Assembly: GCF_003236295.1 (NCBI RefSeq)
Contig: NZ_POTW01000058.1
Coordinates: 1 to 41,916 of the forward strand
DNA length: 41,916 bases
Source of the DNA: Jiangella anatolica
GTDB taxonomy: Bacteria > Actinomycetota > Actinomycetes > Jiangellales > Jiangellaceae
Direction of reading: 5' to 3'
Shown: positions 7,602 through 16,698 of the stretch, in pieces
Layout of the letters: the number at the start of each line of letters is the position of its first letter
Numbering within the stretch: position 1 is the stretch's first letter
Made by a program: the position numbers and the translations under genes
The notes under the pieces: model-generated
What the model was told of the DNA's origin: nothing
Databases searched by the model: none
Seen by the model: only the letters and a program-made list of their open reading frames with translations

Positions 7602-8487
7602 ACGGGCTCGCGGCCGGGCGGGTGAGCTCGTCGACGTGCCGGCGGATCAGCTCCAGGTTGCGGTCGGCGAGGTGGTCGAAGCCCTGCCCGATGCTGGAGC
7701 CCGGGGTCAGCGAGCGCAGCGCCGCGTCGGGGTCCAGCCGCGCCGACACCCAGCACTCGTGGCTGGCCGCCCGCGCGACCACCTCGGCGATCGGGGTGAC
7801 GATCATCGAGTTGCCGAAGTAGAGCACGCCGGCCGGGTCGGCGCCGGTCGCGTTGGCGCCGATCACGTAGACGTGGTTGTCGTAGGCGCGGGCCCGGTTG
7901 GTCAGCTCCCACAGGTCGGCCGAGCGCAGGAGCGCCGACGGGCGCAGGATCACCTCCGCGCCGCGGACGGCGGTGATCCGGGACAGCTCCGGATAGTCGC
8001 CGTCGAAGCAGATGATCAGGCCGATCTTCCCGAGCTCGGTGTCGACGACGCAGACGTCGTCGCCCGGGGTGACCCAGCCGCCGCGGGAGGCCAGCTCGGT
8101 GCAGAACGGATGCGTCTTGCGGTAGACGCCGCCGATCTCGCCGTCCGGCCCGGCCAGGACCGCCGAGTTGTAGACGCCGCCGCGCTCCGGCCCACGCTCG
8201 TACGTCCCCCACGCCAGGTGCACGCCGAGCCGGCGGGCGGTCTCCTGGAACGGCTCGGCCAGCGCGCCGGGCACGTCGGTGACGAGGTCCCACAGCTCGT
8301 CGGCCGGCAGCGCCGGAGTGAACCCGGTGGTCACCGACTCGGGCAGCACGATCAGCTCCGCGCCGGTGTCGGCCGCGCATCGTTCGACGTGGTCGAGCGC
8401 GTGCTCGATGTTGGCCTTGACGCTCTGCGCGGTCAGCGGCTCGGCCAGCGGCCGCACCTGGACCGCGGCCGCGGTGAACGCCCGCAT
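7588..8487 (-). CDS. Carbon-nitrogen hydrolase (nitrilase superfamily amidohydrolase)
   Basis: This 299-residue cytoplasmic enzyme belongs to the Glu-Lys-Cys nitrilase superfamily, which hydrolyses C-N bonds in amides, nitriles or N-carbamoyl compounds. The triad is visible as E50 (IVLPESVTTG), K124 (YRKTHPF) and C160 (LIICFDGDYPE). ATG 8487 follows GAGGAGG with 8 bases of spacing. The open frame continues upstream to 8628, and its codons keep G/C at the third position (VNVIISARLRRPVQVQVGD and so on), so a longer form from an upstream GTG is possible. It follows the permease-hydroxylase operon after a 180-bp gap. The neighbourhood (hydantoinase, hydroxylase, nucleobase permease) would suit an N-carbamoyl or ureide hydrolase, but the substrate is not shown by the sequence. 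Confidence 0.9.
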   Translation of the reverse strand: MRAFTAAAVQVRPLAEPLTAQSVKANIEHALDHVERCAADTGAELIVLPESVTTGFTPALPADELWDLVTDVPGALAEPFQETARRLGVHLAWGTYERGPERGGVYNSAVLAGPDGEIGGVYRKTHPFCTELASRGGWVTPGDDVCVVDTELGKIGLIICFDGDYPELSRITAVRGAEVILRPSALLRSADLWELTNRARAYDNHVYVIGANATGADPAGVLYFGNSMIVTPIAEVVARAASHECWVSARLDPDAALRSLTPGSSIGQGFDHLADRNLELIRRHVDELTRPAASPFSRG

Positions 8488-8667
8488 GCTGCTCGCCTCC
8501 TCGTGGAACTGCTCCAGCGTATCGCCGACCTGGACCTGCACCGGGCGCCTGAGCCGGGCCGAGATGATCACGTTCACCACGAAATCCCCTGCCGCACTAC
8601 GCATGCAGGCGTGTTGATGGTCGTGCAAGCCTGGCGGGCGGCCCGGAGACGGCCCGCCAGGAGGTCG

Positions 8668-9300
8668 TCAGGCGCGACGGGAGCGCCCGGACAGCCAGCC
8701 GCCGAGGGCGACGCCGGCCAGGGCGACGGCGGCGCCGACGAGGATGCCGCGGGTGAAGTCGCCCGAGGCGGCCGAGCTCGCCGGCCGCGGCGGCGCCTCG
8801 TACACGCCCGCGGCCGCCGGGACCGCCGGCCCAGCGGCCAGGACCGGCGCGGCCGGCGCGCGCCCCGTCAGCACGTCGTCGACCGCGGCGAAGAACTCGC
8901 CGGCCGTCTTCTTGGCGACGCCGGCCAGCATCCGCTGCCCGACGCCGCCGATCATGCCGCCGACGATCGCGTCGGCGTCGTACTCCAGCCGGGTCGAGCC
9001 GTCCTCGGCGTCGGTCAGCGTGACGTGCACATCGGCGCTCACCGTGCCGGGCGCGCCCGCGCCGGACGCCGTCAGCACGAACGAGGCAGGCTCGCGCTGC
9101 GAGTGCAGCCGCACGTCGCCGTCGTAGCTGCCCTTGATCGTCCCAACGCCGGCCGAGACCGTCATGCGGTACTGGTCCGGCCCGGACGACTCCAGCCGCT
9201 GGCAGCCGGGGATGGTCCGCACCAGCACGGCCGGGTCGTTGAGCGCCTTCCACACGTCGGCCCGCGGCGCGTGCAGGACGGCGGTTCCAGAGACCTTCAT
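8668..9300 (-). CDS. coxG: CoxG-type SRPBCC protein with C-terminal membrane anchor
   Basis: This 210-residue protein has the START/SRPBCC fold of carbon monoxide dehydrogenase subunit G (MKVSGTAVLHAPRADVWKAL, then DPAVLVRTIPGCQRLE, about 1-145). A Pro/Ala-rich linker and one membrane helix (GILVGAAVALAGVALGGWL, about 187-205) follow, ending in basic residues. CoxG proteins are thought to recruit the molybdenum hydroxylase to the membrane or respiratory chain. The ATG overlaps the stop of the large subunit by ATGA, so it is the last gene of a four-cistron enzyme operon. Intact and of family length. Confidence 0.92.
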   Translation of the reverse strand: MKVSGTAVLHAPRADVWKALNDPAVLVRTIPGCQRLESSGPDQYRMTVSAGVGTIKGSYDGDVRLHSQREPASFVLTASGAGAPGTVSADVHVTLTDAEDGSTRLEYDADAIVGGMIGGVGQRMLAGVAKKTAGEFFAAVDDVLTGRAPAAPVLAAGPAVPAAAGVYEAPPRPASSAASGDFTRGILVGAAVALAGVALGGWLSGRSRRA

Positions 9301-11683
9301 CGCGACTCCCGAGCGAGACGGAGAGAGAACAGGTCCGACGGCGAGATCGGCATCCGGGTGATCGCGAACCCCTCCGCGTCGGAGATCGCCGATGCCAGCA
9401 CCGCCGACCCGGGGATCACGCCGGCCTCGCCCGCGCCCTTGACGCCGAGCGGGTTCAGCGGCGACGGCGTCTCGAGGTGGTCGGTCTCGATGAACGGCAC
9501 CTCGGTCGAGTACGGCATGAGGAAGTCCATGAACGACGCGTTCAGCAGCTGGCCGGCGTCGTCGTAGACCATCCGCTCGTACAGCGCTCCCCCGACGCCC
9601 TGGGCGACGCCGCCGTGGATCTGGCCCTCGACGAGGCGCGGGTTGATCAGCGTGCCGCAGTCGTGCACGACGCAGTAGCGCAGGATGGTGATCTCGGCGG
9701 TGTCCGGGTCGGTCTCGACGATGGCCGCGTGCATGCCGTTCGCGAACGTCGACCGCGGCGGCGAGTAGTAGCCGGTGTCCTCCAGCCCGGGCGACTCCCC
9801 CTCGGCGACCGGCGGCTTGGAGTAGTCGACGGGGCCGCCGAACTGCGTCGCCCGCTCGGCCTCGCGGTCGAACGCGTAGCGCAGCGGGTTGGCCAGCACG
9901 GCGACGGTGGCCAGCGGGATGCTCCCGCCCGGCGCCCCGGACGGCGACCCGACCACCCGCACGACGCCGTCGACGATCTCGAGGTCGCGCGGGTCGGCCT
10001 CCAGCGCCTCGCCGGCGATCCGCAGCGCCTTGTCGCGCACCTTCCGGGCCGCCGTGGCCAGCGCGTTGCCGCTCATCACCGCGGCGCGCGAGGCGAACGT
10101 CCCGACGGCGTACCCGAACCGCCGTGTGTCGCCGGTCGTCACCGTGACGCGGTCCACCGGCACGCCCAGCTCCGCGGCCACGACCTGCGCGAACACCGTC
10201 TTGTGGCCCTGGCCCTGGGTGGTCAGCCCGGTCGCCGCGACCACCGAGCCGTCCGTCTCGACCTTCACCCAGCCGCCCTCGTACGGACCGACGCCGGTGC
10301 CCTCGACGTAGCAGGCCAGGCCGATGCCGACGCGCCGCCCGGCGGCCCGCGCCTCGTCCCGGAACGCCTCGAACTCGTCCCAGCCGACCAGCTTCTTCAG
10401 CTTCTCCAGCGTCGCCGGGTAGTCGCCGGAGTCGTAGATCAGCGGCCGGCCGTCCTGGAAGATCAGGCCGTGGTCGTAGGGCATCTCGTCGGGCCGGATG
10501 AAGTTGCGCTCGCGCACCACCGTCCGGTCCAGCCCCAGGTAGGCGGCGACGGCGTCCATCGTCCGCTCCATCGCGAAGCAGCCCTGGGGCCGCCCGGCGC
10601 CGCGGTAGGGCGTCACGGTGACGGTGTTCGTGTAGAGGCTGAAGAACTCCGCCCGGTAGGCGCCGGGCTTGTACGGCCCGAGCAGCTGCGTTGTCGTGAT
10701 GATCGGGACGATGATCCCGTACGGCGTGTAGGCGCCATTGTCGTGCCAGACGGTGACGTCGAGGCCGAGCAGCCGGCCGTCGTCGTCGAAGCCGACCCTG
10801 ACGTGCTGCAGCTGGCCGCGCTCGTGTGCGGCGCCGACGAAGTGCTCGCGGCGGTCCTCGGCCCACTTGACCTCGCGGCCGAGCCGGATCGCCGCCCACG
10901 GGACCAGCACCTCCTCCGGCCACGGGTGCACGATCTTCACGCCGAACCCGCCGCCGACGTCGGGCGCGATCACCTCGACACGGTCCGGCGGCAGCTCCAG
11001 CCGCGCCGCCAGCGCCGCCCGCACCGACGTCGACGCCTGGGTGGACGTGTAGACGCGCAGGCTGGCGTCGTCGGCGTCCCAGCGCGCGTGCACGCCCTTC
11101 CCCTCCAGCGGGGTGGACGCGCTGCGCTCGATCGCCAGGTCCAGCTCGAGCACGTGCGGGGCGGCCTCGATGGCCGCCACCGCGTCGCCGCGGGACTGCA
11201 CCATGTGTGCTGCGACGTTGCCGGGGACGTCCTCGTGCACCAGCAGCTCGCCGTCGCGGGCGGCCTCGATGCCGACGACCGGCGGCAGGAAGTCGTACTC
11301 GACCCGGATCCGCGCGCAGACGTCCTCGGCGACGTACCGGTCGGTCGCGACGACCATGGCGATCGGCTCGCCGACGTGGTTGACCTCGTCCTTGGCCAGC
11401 GCGTACGCGGTGCGGCCGTGGGTCAGGGCCGCGTGCGGGATGAGCAGCGGCAGCGGCTCGCCGGCCCGGCCGTCGAGGTCCTCGTGGGTGTAGATCGCGA
11501 CCAGCCCGTCGACGTCCACCGCGTCGGTGACGTCGATGCTCACGATCCGCGCGTGCGCGTGCGGGCTGCGGACGAACGCGGCGGCCAGCGCACCGTGCCC
11601 GATGTCGTCGAGGAACCGGCCCTGCCCGGTGAGCAGCCGGGGGTCCTCCAGCCGCTGGATCGGCTCGCCGAACGCCCTCGTCG

Positions 11684-11687
<4 letters not shown>
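9297..11687 (-). CDS. coxL: Molybdopterin-binding large subunit, xanthine dehydrogenase/CO dehydrogenase family (form II-like)
   Basis: This 796-residue catalytic subunit binds the Mo-molybdopterin cytosine dinucleotide cofactor and hydroxylates a carbon of its substrate using water. It starts MTTRAFGEPIQRLEDPRLLT. The active-site loop is PYRGAGRP (YRGAGR at 361-366), not the AYxCSFR of true CO dehydrogenase, so this is a form II-like or general hydroxylase. DVGGGFGVK (about 243-251) and the catalytic glutamate in GVKGAGEAGVIP near the C-terminus are present. ATG 11687 overlaps the coxS stop by ATGA. Coupling to a uracil/xanthine-type permease suggests an N-heterocycle or purine substrate; aldehydes are an alternative. 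Confidence 0.94.
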
Positions 11688-12174
<487 letters not shown>

Positions 12175-12178
<4 letters not shown>

Positions 12179-13044
12179 GCGACGGCCGCCCGCCGGGCCG
12201 CGTCGCCCGCCGCCCGGGCCGTCAGCACCTCGGCGAGGTGGCTCCGGTAGGCGGCGGTGGCGTGGATGTCGTCGTCGGGCTCCAGCCGGCCGGCGGCCAG
12301 TCGCCCGGCCGCCGCCCAGTCCGCGTCGTCGTACATCGCCCCGGCGACCGCGTCGGTGAGGTCGAGCACCGCCGGCTCCGGGCCCATCGAGACGTACGCC
12401 GATCTGGCACCGGCGACCCGCAGGTCGTCGTCAAGTGTCACCACCACTCCGGTCCCGCAGACGGCGTAGTCGCCGTGCCGGCGGGCCACCTCCGTCCAGA
12501 CGGCCCCGGTACGGCCCTCCGGTACCGGGAACGTGACGGACGTGACCAGCTCGTCGGCGTCGGCGCAGGTGGTCAGCGGGCCGGTGAAGAAGTCGGCCGC
12601 CGCGACGGTGCGCTCGCCCCTCATGGAGCGCAACGTCGCCGTGCCGCCGAGCAGCGTCAGCACGGCGGTGAGCTCGCCGGCCGGGTCGGCGTGCGCGATG
12701 CTGCCGACCGTCGTGCCACGGTTGCGGATCGTCGGGTGCGCGACGTGCTCCAGGGTGTCGCGCAGCAGTGGCAGGACGGCGTACGCGGCGTCGTCGTGCT
12801 CGACGTCGGCGTGCCGGGCCAGCGCGCCGACGGTGACCTCGTCGCCGTCGACGCGCACGTAGGCCAGCTCCGTCAGCCGGTTGATGTCCACCAGGTGCTC
12901 GGGCGCGGCCAGCCGCATGTTGAGCAGCGGGACCAGGCTCTGGCCCCCGGCCAGCACCTTGCCGGCAGGGCTCACCTCGGCCAGCACCGCGACGGCGTCG
13001 TCGACGGTGGCCGGCCGGTGGTAGGCGAACCCCGCTGGCTTCAC
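12175..13044 (-). CDS. coxM: FAD-binding medium subunit of the molybdenum hydroxylase
   Basis: This 289-residue flavoprotein subunit has an FAD_binding_5 domain with AGGQSLVPLL at 32-41 and TVGSIAHADP at 112-121, and a CO_deh_flav_C domain from about residue 175. It transfers electrons from the iron-sulfur subunit to an acceptor. The GTG at 13044 is chosen because GAGAGGA lies about 8 bases upstream and the family normally starts with a KPxxFxYxRP-like segment (VKPAGFAYHRP). The frame is open further upstream into the permease 3' end but lacks homology there. It lies 4 bases after the permease stop, so permease and enzyme are one transcript. Confidence 0.93.
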
Positions 13045-13048
13045 GGCA

Positions 13049-14494
13049 TCATCCTCTCTCGCCGCGCGCCGTTTCGCCCGGCGGCTCGTCGTCGACCTCG
13101 TGCACACCCGGCGGCCCGACCGTCAGGACGGCGCCGCCGTCGCGCAGGTGCGGCGGGGCGACGGCCCTGGCCAGGTGGTACGCGGCGATCGTGACGATGG
13201 TGCCGAGCGCGATGCCGGACAGCACGAAGTCGTCGGTGATCTCCAGCGACGTGTCGCCGATCGCGATGATGATGCCGGCCGACACCGGCACCAGGTTGAT
13301 GGGGTTGGAGAAGTCGACCCTGTTCTCGATCCAGATCCGGGCGCCGAGCAGGCCGATCATCCCGTACAGCACGACGGTGATGCCTCCGAGCACCCCGCCC
13401 GGCGTCGCCGCGATCAGCGCGCCGAACTTCGGCGAGAACCCGAACAGGATCGCCACCAGCGCGGCCACGTAGTACGCCGCCGTCGAGTACACCCGGGTCG
13501 CCGCCATCACGCCGATGTTCTCCGCGTACGTCGTCGTCGGCGAGCCGCCCACCGACGTCGCGATGACCGTGCCGACGCCGTCCGCGGCGATCGCCTTGCC
13601 CATCACCGGGTCGAGGTCCTTGCCGGTCATCTCCGCGACCGCCTTGACGTGACCGGCGTTCTCGGCGATCAACGCGATGACGGCCGGCAGCACCAGCAGG
13701 ATGAAGGTGATGCTGAAGCTGGGCAGATGCCAGCCGGGGATCTCGACGCCGTTGCTGACCACGGTCTCGTCGGGGAAACCCAGCCAGTCGGCCTCGCGGA
13801 CGCCGTCGAAGTTCACCCGGTCGCGGGTGACGATCTCGCCGGTGCCATCGGGCGAGGTGATCTGACCGAAGATCCGGTCGAACACCCATGACAACGCGTA
13901 GCCGAACACCAGCCCGACGAAGATCGCGATCCGGCCGAAGAACCCGCGCAGCCCGACCGCCATGAGAATGACGGCCGTCATCACGATCAACGCGATCCAC
14001 TGGTCCTGCGGCCAGTACACCGTCGCGACCACCGGCGCCAGGTTGAAGCCGATCAGCATGACGACCGCGCCGGTGACGACCGGTGGCAGCACCTTGTGCA
14101 GCACACCGGCGCCCAGGTAGTGAATCAGGACACCGGCCGCCGCCAGCACTACACCTGCCACCAGGATCGCCCCGGTGACGTCCACCGAGTCGCCCTCCTG
14201 CGCCCGGATCGCGACGACACCGCCGACGAACGAGGCGCTGGTGCCGAGGTAGCTCGGCACCGCCCCCTTGACGATGAGCAGGAAGCAGATCGTCGCGACC
14301 CCGCTCATCATGATCGCGAGCTGCGGGTTCAGGCCCATGATGATCGGGAACACGAACGTCGCACCGAACATCGCGACGACGTGCTGCGCGCCGAGGCCGA
14401 TCGTCCGGCCCCACGACAATCGTTCGTCCGGCCTCACCACCGCCCCCGGCGGCGGCGTCCTGCCGTCGTAGACCACCTTCCAGCGCAGCGCCAC
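13049..14494 (-). CDS. NCS2-family uracil/xanthine permease
   Basis: This 481-residue polytopic membrane protein is of the nucleobase:cation symporter-2 family, with about 14 hydrophobic segments. Family landmarks are LGAQHVVAMFGATFVFPIIM near residue 34, the segment-8 glutamate in AENAGHV (E278) and the segment-10 signature AENIGVMAATR (324-334, E325). It imports uracil, xanthine, uric acid or a related base with protons. The GTG start at 14494 follows GAGGAGG with short spacing. It is the first gene of the operon that encodes the molybdenum hydroxylase and CoxG. This is the strongest clue that the enzyme acts on an imported nucleobase-like compound. A 90-residue loop (about 205-260) between segments is longer than usual. 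Confidence 0.94.
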   Translation of the reverse strand: MALRWKVVYDGRTPPPGAVVRPDERLSWGRTIGLGAQHVVAMFGATFVFPIIMGLNPQLAIMMSGVATICFLLIVKGAVPSYLGTSASFVGGVVAIRAQEGDSVDVTGAILVAGVVLAAAGVLIHYLGAGVLHKVLPPVVTGAVVMLIGFNLAPVVATVYWPQDQWIALIVMTAVILMAVGLRGFFGRIAIFVGLVFGYALSWVFDRIFGQITSPDGTGEIVTRDRVNFDGVREADWLGFPDETVVSNGVEIPGWHLPSFSITFILLVLPAVIALIAENAGHVKAVAEMTGKDLDPVMGKAIAADGVGTVIATSVGGSPTTTYAENIGVMAATRVYSTAAYYVAALVAILFGFSPKFGALIAATPGGVLGGITVVLYGMIGLLGARIWIENRVDFSNPINLVPVSAGIIIAIGDTSLEITDDFVLSGIALGTIVTIAAYHLARAVAPPHLRDGGAVLTVGPPGVHEVDDEPPGETARGERG

Positions 14495-14513
14495 GGGGCC
14501 TCCTCACGCGGGC

Positions 14514-14531
14514 GGGTGACGCACGTCACCC
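14514..14531. promoter_or_regulatory. Candidate operator upstream of the permease-hydroxylase operon
   Basis: GGGTGAC-GCAC-GTCACCC is an 18-bp site with perfect 7-bp arms, placed 20-37 bases upstream of the NCS2 start codon. Position and symmetry fit a repressor or activator site for a dimeric regulator such as a GntR or TetR protein. No cognate regulator is adjacent, so the assignment is inferred. Confidence 0.5.
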
Positions 14532-14640
14532 TTGCGGACACGTTGGAGGCAACTTAGGCATCAGACGTTTCCGGGGCATGGGCACGAAGTGCCGAGGAGA
14601 TCACCCCGTCGTCGGCAACGTCTGCACTGCGCGCGGACGC

Positions 14641-14681
14641 GCGGAAAGGCCGCCGCGGGATCGCGAGTCCCGCGGCGGCCT
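14641..14681 (-). terminator. Intrinsic terminator of the LolA-like gene
   Basis: A perfect 14-bp stem, AGGCCGCCGCGGGA (14647-14660) with TCCCGCGGCGGCCT (14668-14681), closes a 7-base loop. On the minus strand it is followed by TTTCCGC. It begins 26 bases after the stop codon at 14708. The T-run is short but the stem is very strong. Confidence 0.8.
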
Positions 14682-14707
14682 CTGTTCCCGCCCGTGTGGT
14701 CTGCCGG

Positions 14708-15883
14708 CTACAACGCCGCGGCCGGGTCCTGCGCGGCCTCCTCGAGGACCTCCAGCGGGACGGCGCCGGCCAGCAGCCGGCCGTCGTCGAGGAGGAGGAC
14801 GGTGAAGAGGTCGCTGCTCAGGGCGCGGCCGGTGCCGTACGGCCCGCTCACGTCCTCGAGTTCGGCGATGAACGCGTCGGCCATGGCCGCGGCACCGCCC
14901 TCGAGGCCGGCGGTGAGCTCGTCGAGGTTCACGTCGCGGGCGAGGACGACGCTGCTCCAGCCGGAGCCGATCACGTCCACGTCGGCGTCGCCCATCGCGA
15001 CGTCGGCGCCGGGGTGCGCCTTCGCGTCCTCGAGGTCGCCGGGCTGGATCTCCTCGACGGTGGTGCCGGGCGGCGGGGTGAACTCGTAGGTCGACGCGTC
15101 GGGCTCGTCGAAGGAGATGGAGGTGAAGCCGACCTCGAAGGACGGCTCGGTGGCGTCCTTGGCGACGATCTGCACGCGCAGCGGCATCGACGTCTCGCCG
15201 TCGACGGCCAGCCGGATCGAGCCGATCAGCGACTGCTCGTCCTTCGGCCGCAGCACCAGCTCGTAGGCCGAGCGGCCGGCCACGGTGGCCGTCCCATCGA
15301 CGTCGACCTGGGTGGACGGCTCGATCATCGCCAGCGCGAGCGACGCGGCCGCGGTCGGGATGTCGGTGGGCAGGTCCTCCGGCATGCCCTCGCCGCCGCC
15401 GAACGGGTTCTCGCCGCCGAACGGGCCCTTGCCGGCGTCGTCCTCGGTGTCCTCGGGGAGGACCAGGTGCGACGCGGACGCGCTCTCGCTGCTCCAGAAC
15501 CAGGTGTCCTGGCCGTCGCGCAGCAGGTCGGACTCGGCCTGGTCGCTCTGCAGCGCGACCCGGTAGGTGTCGCCGTCGGTGTACCAGATGCGTGCCGTCG
15601 ACGACCCGTTGAGCAGCGACAGCATGGCCGTCGGCAGCGAGGTGGCGTCGCCGCCGGTGACGTCGGGGAGGCCGACGTCGGCGGACTGGACGACGGTGCC
15701 GGCGAACGGCTGCACCTCGAGGCCGGCGAGGCCGATCAGCAGCTCGGCGGCGGTGCGATCGGGCAGGTCGGAGTCGGCGCCGGCGATCAGCGGGCCGGCC
15801 ACGGCCGCGCCGACGACCACGGTCGCGACCGTCGCCCCGGTCGCCCACCGCCGGGCCGGAGTGCTGAGAAGGGAGTTCGGCAT
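14708..15883 (-). CDS. LolA/LppX-like membrane-anchored protein (DUF2092-type)
   Basis: This 391-residue exported protein has an N-terminal signal or anchor (RRWATGATVATVVVGAAVAG, about 10-32) but no lipobox cysteine. The rest resembles the LolA/LppX/RseB half-barrel fold, with repeated short strands such as ARIWYTDGDTYRVAL, DTWFWSSES and AYELVLRPKDEQSLIGSIRL. Similar proteins in actinobacteria are often beside two-component systems or sigma factors and may bind lipids or sense envelope state. ATG 15883 follows AGGAG with 7 bases of spacing. It is divergent from the response regulator at 16020, and a strong terminator follows it. Substrate and role are unknown. Confidence 0.75.
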   Translation of the reverse strand: MPNSLLSTPARRWATGATVATVVVGAAVAGPLIAGADSDLPDRTAAELLIGLAGLEVQPFAGTVVQSADVGLPDVTGGDATSLPTAMLSLLNGSSTARIWYTDGDTYRVALQSDQAESDLLRDGQDTWFWSSESASASHLVLPEDTEDDAGKGPFGGENPFGGGEGMPEDLPTDIPTAAASLALAMIEPSTQVDVDGTATVAGRSAYELVLRPKDEQSLIGSIRLAVDGETSMPLRVQIVAKDATEPSFEVGFTSISFDEPDASTYEFTPPPGTTVEEIQPGDLEDAKAHPGADVAMGDADVDVIGSGWSSVVLARDVNLDELTAGLEGGAAAMADAFIAELEDVSGPYGTGRALSSDLFTVLLLDDGRLLAGAVPLEVLEEAAQDPAAAL

Positions 15884-16019
15884 GTCTGCTCCTGACGTGC
15901 TTCGGTGCGTTTCGGTGCTTCGGGGGTCGTCCCGATGAGAACCAGAGTGCCAAGTCGTCGCTGTGAGATCCCTGAGAGCCGCCGCCACGGCCCCAAGCCG
16001 GCAGGGCATGCTTGACGGC

Positions 16020-16697
16020 ATGCGGGTGCTGGTGGTCGAGGACGAGCGCGGGCTGGCCCGCGCGCTGCACCGCGGCCTGTCGGCCGAGGGCTTCTCCGTC
16101 GAGCTGGCCCACGACGGCCTCGACGGCCTGCACCTGGCCCGCGAGCACAGCTACGACGTCATCGTGCTCGACATCATGCTCCCGTCGCTGTCGGGCTACC
16201 GCATCTGCCGGACGCTGCGGGCCGAGGGCAACTGGGTGCCGATTCTCATGCTGTCGGCGAAGGACGGCGAGTACGACCAGGCCGACGGGCTCGACGTCGG
16301 CGCCGACGACTACCTCACCAAGCCATTCTCCTACGTCGTGCTGGTGGCCCGGCTGCGGGCGCTGCTGCGCCGCGGCGCGCCGGCCCGGCCGGCCGTCCTC
16401 ACCGCCGGCGACCTCGAGCTGGACCCGGGCGCCCGGACCGTGCGCCGCGGCGGCGAGGAGGTCACCCTGACGCCGCGCGAGTTCGGGGTGCTCGAGTTCC
16501 TCATGCGCCGCACCGACGAGGTCGTGTCCAAGCGCGACATCCTCGAGCACGTCTGGGACGCCCACTACGACGGCGACCCGAATGTCGTCGAGGTGTACGT
16601 CGGCTACCTGCGGCGCAAGATCGACACGCCGTTCGGCCGGGCCGCGGTGCAGACGGTGCGCGGCGCCGGCTACCGGCTCAGCGGCGACGGCGGCTGA
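16020..16697 (+). CDS. OmpR/PhoB-family response regulator
   Basis: This 225-residue two-domain regulator has a receiver (1-120) with acidic E7/D8, phospho-acceptor D51 (VIVLDIMLPSLSG), S79 and K101 (LTKPF). The winged-helix DNA-binding domain (about 130-222) contains LTPREFGVLEFLMRR, VVSKRDILEHVWD and VEVYVGYLRRKI. ATG 16020 is the start that gives the standard MRVLVVEDE opening; ATG 16008 is an alternative. The sensor kinase starts one base after the stop. Direct TGAGA repeats at 15964 and 15973 in the divergent spacer may be its own binding site, which would link control of the LolA-like gene, but this is weak. Confidence 0.95.
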   Translation: MRVLVVEDERGLARALHRGLSAEGFSVELAHDGLDGLHLAREHSYDVIVLDIMLPSLSGYRICRTLRAEGNWVPILMLSAKDGEYDQADGLDVGADDYLTKPFSYVVLVARLRALLRRGAPARPAVLTAGDLELDPGARTVRRGGEEVTLTPREFGVLEFLMRRTDEVVSKRDILEHVWDAHYDGDPNVVEVYVGYLRRKIDTPFGRAAVQTVRGAGYRLSGDGG

Positions 16698-16698
16698 C

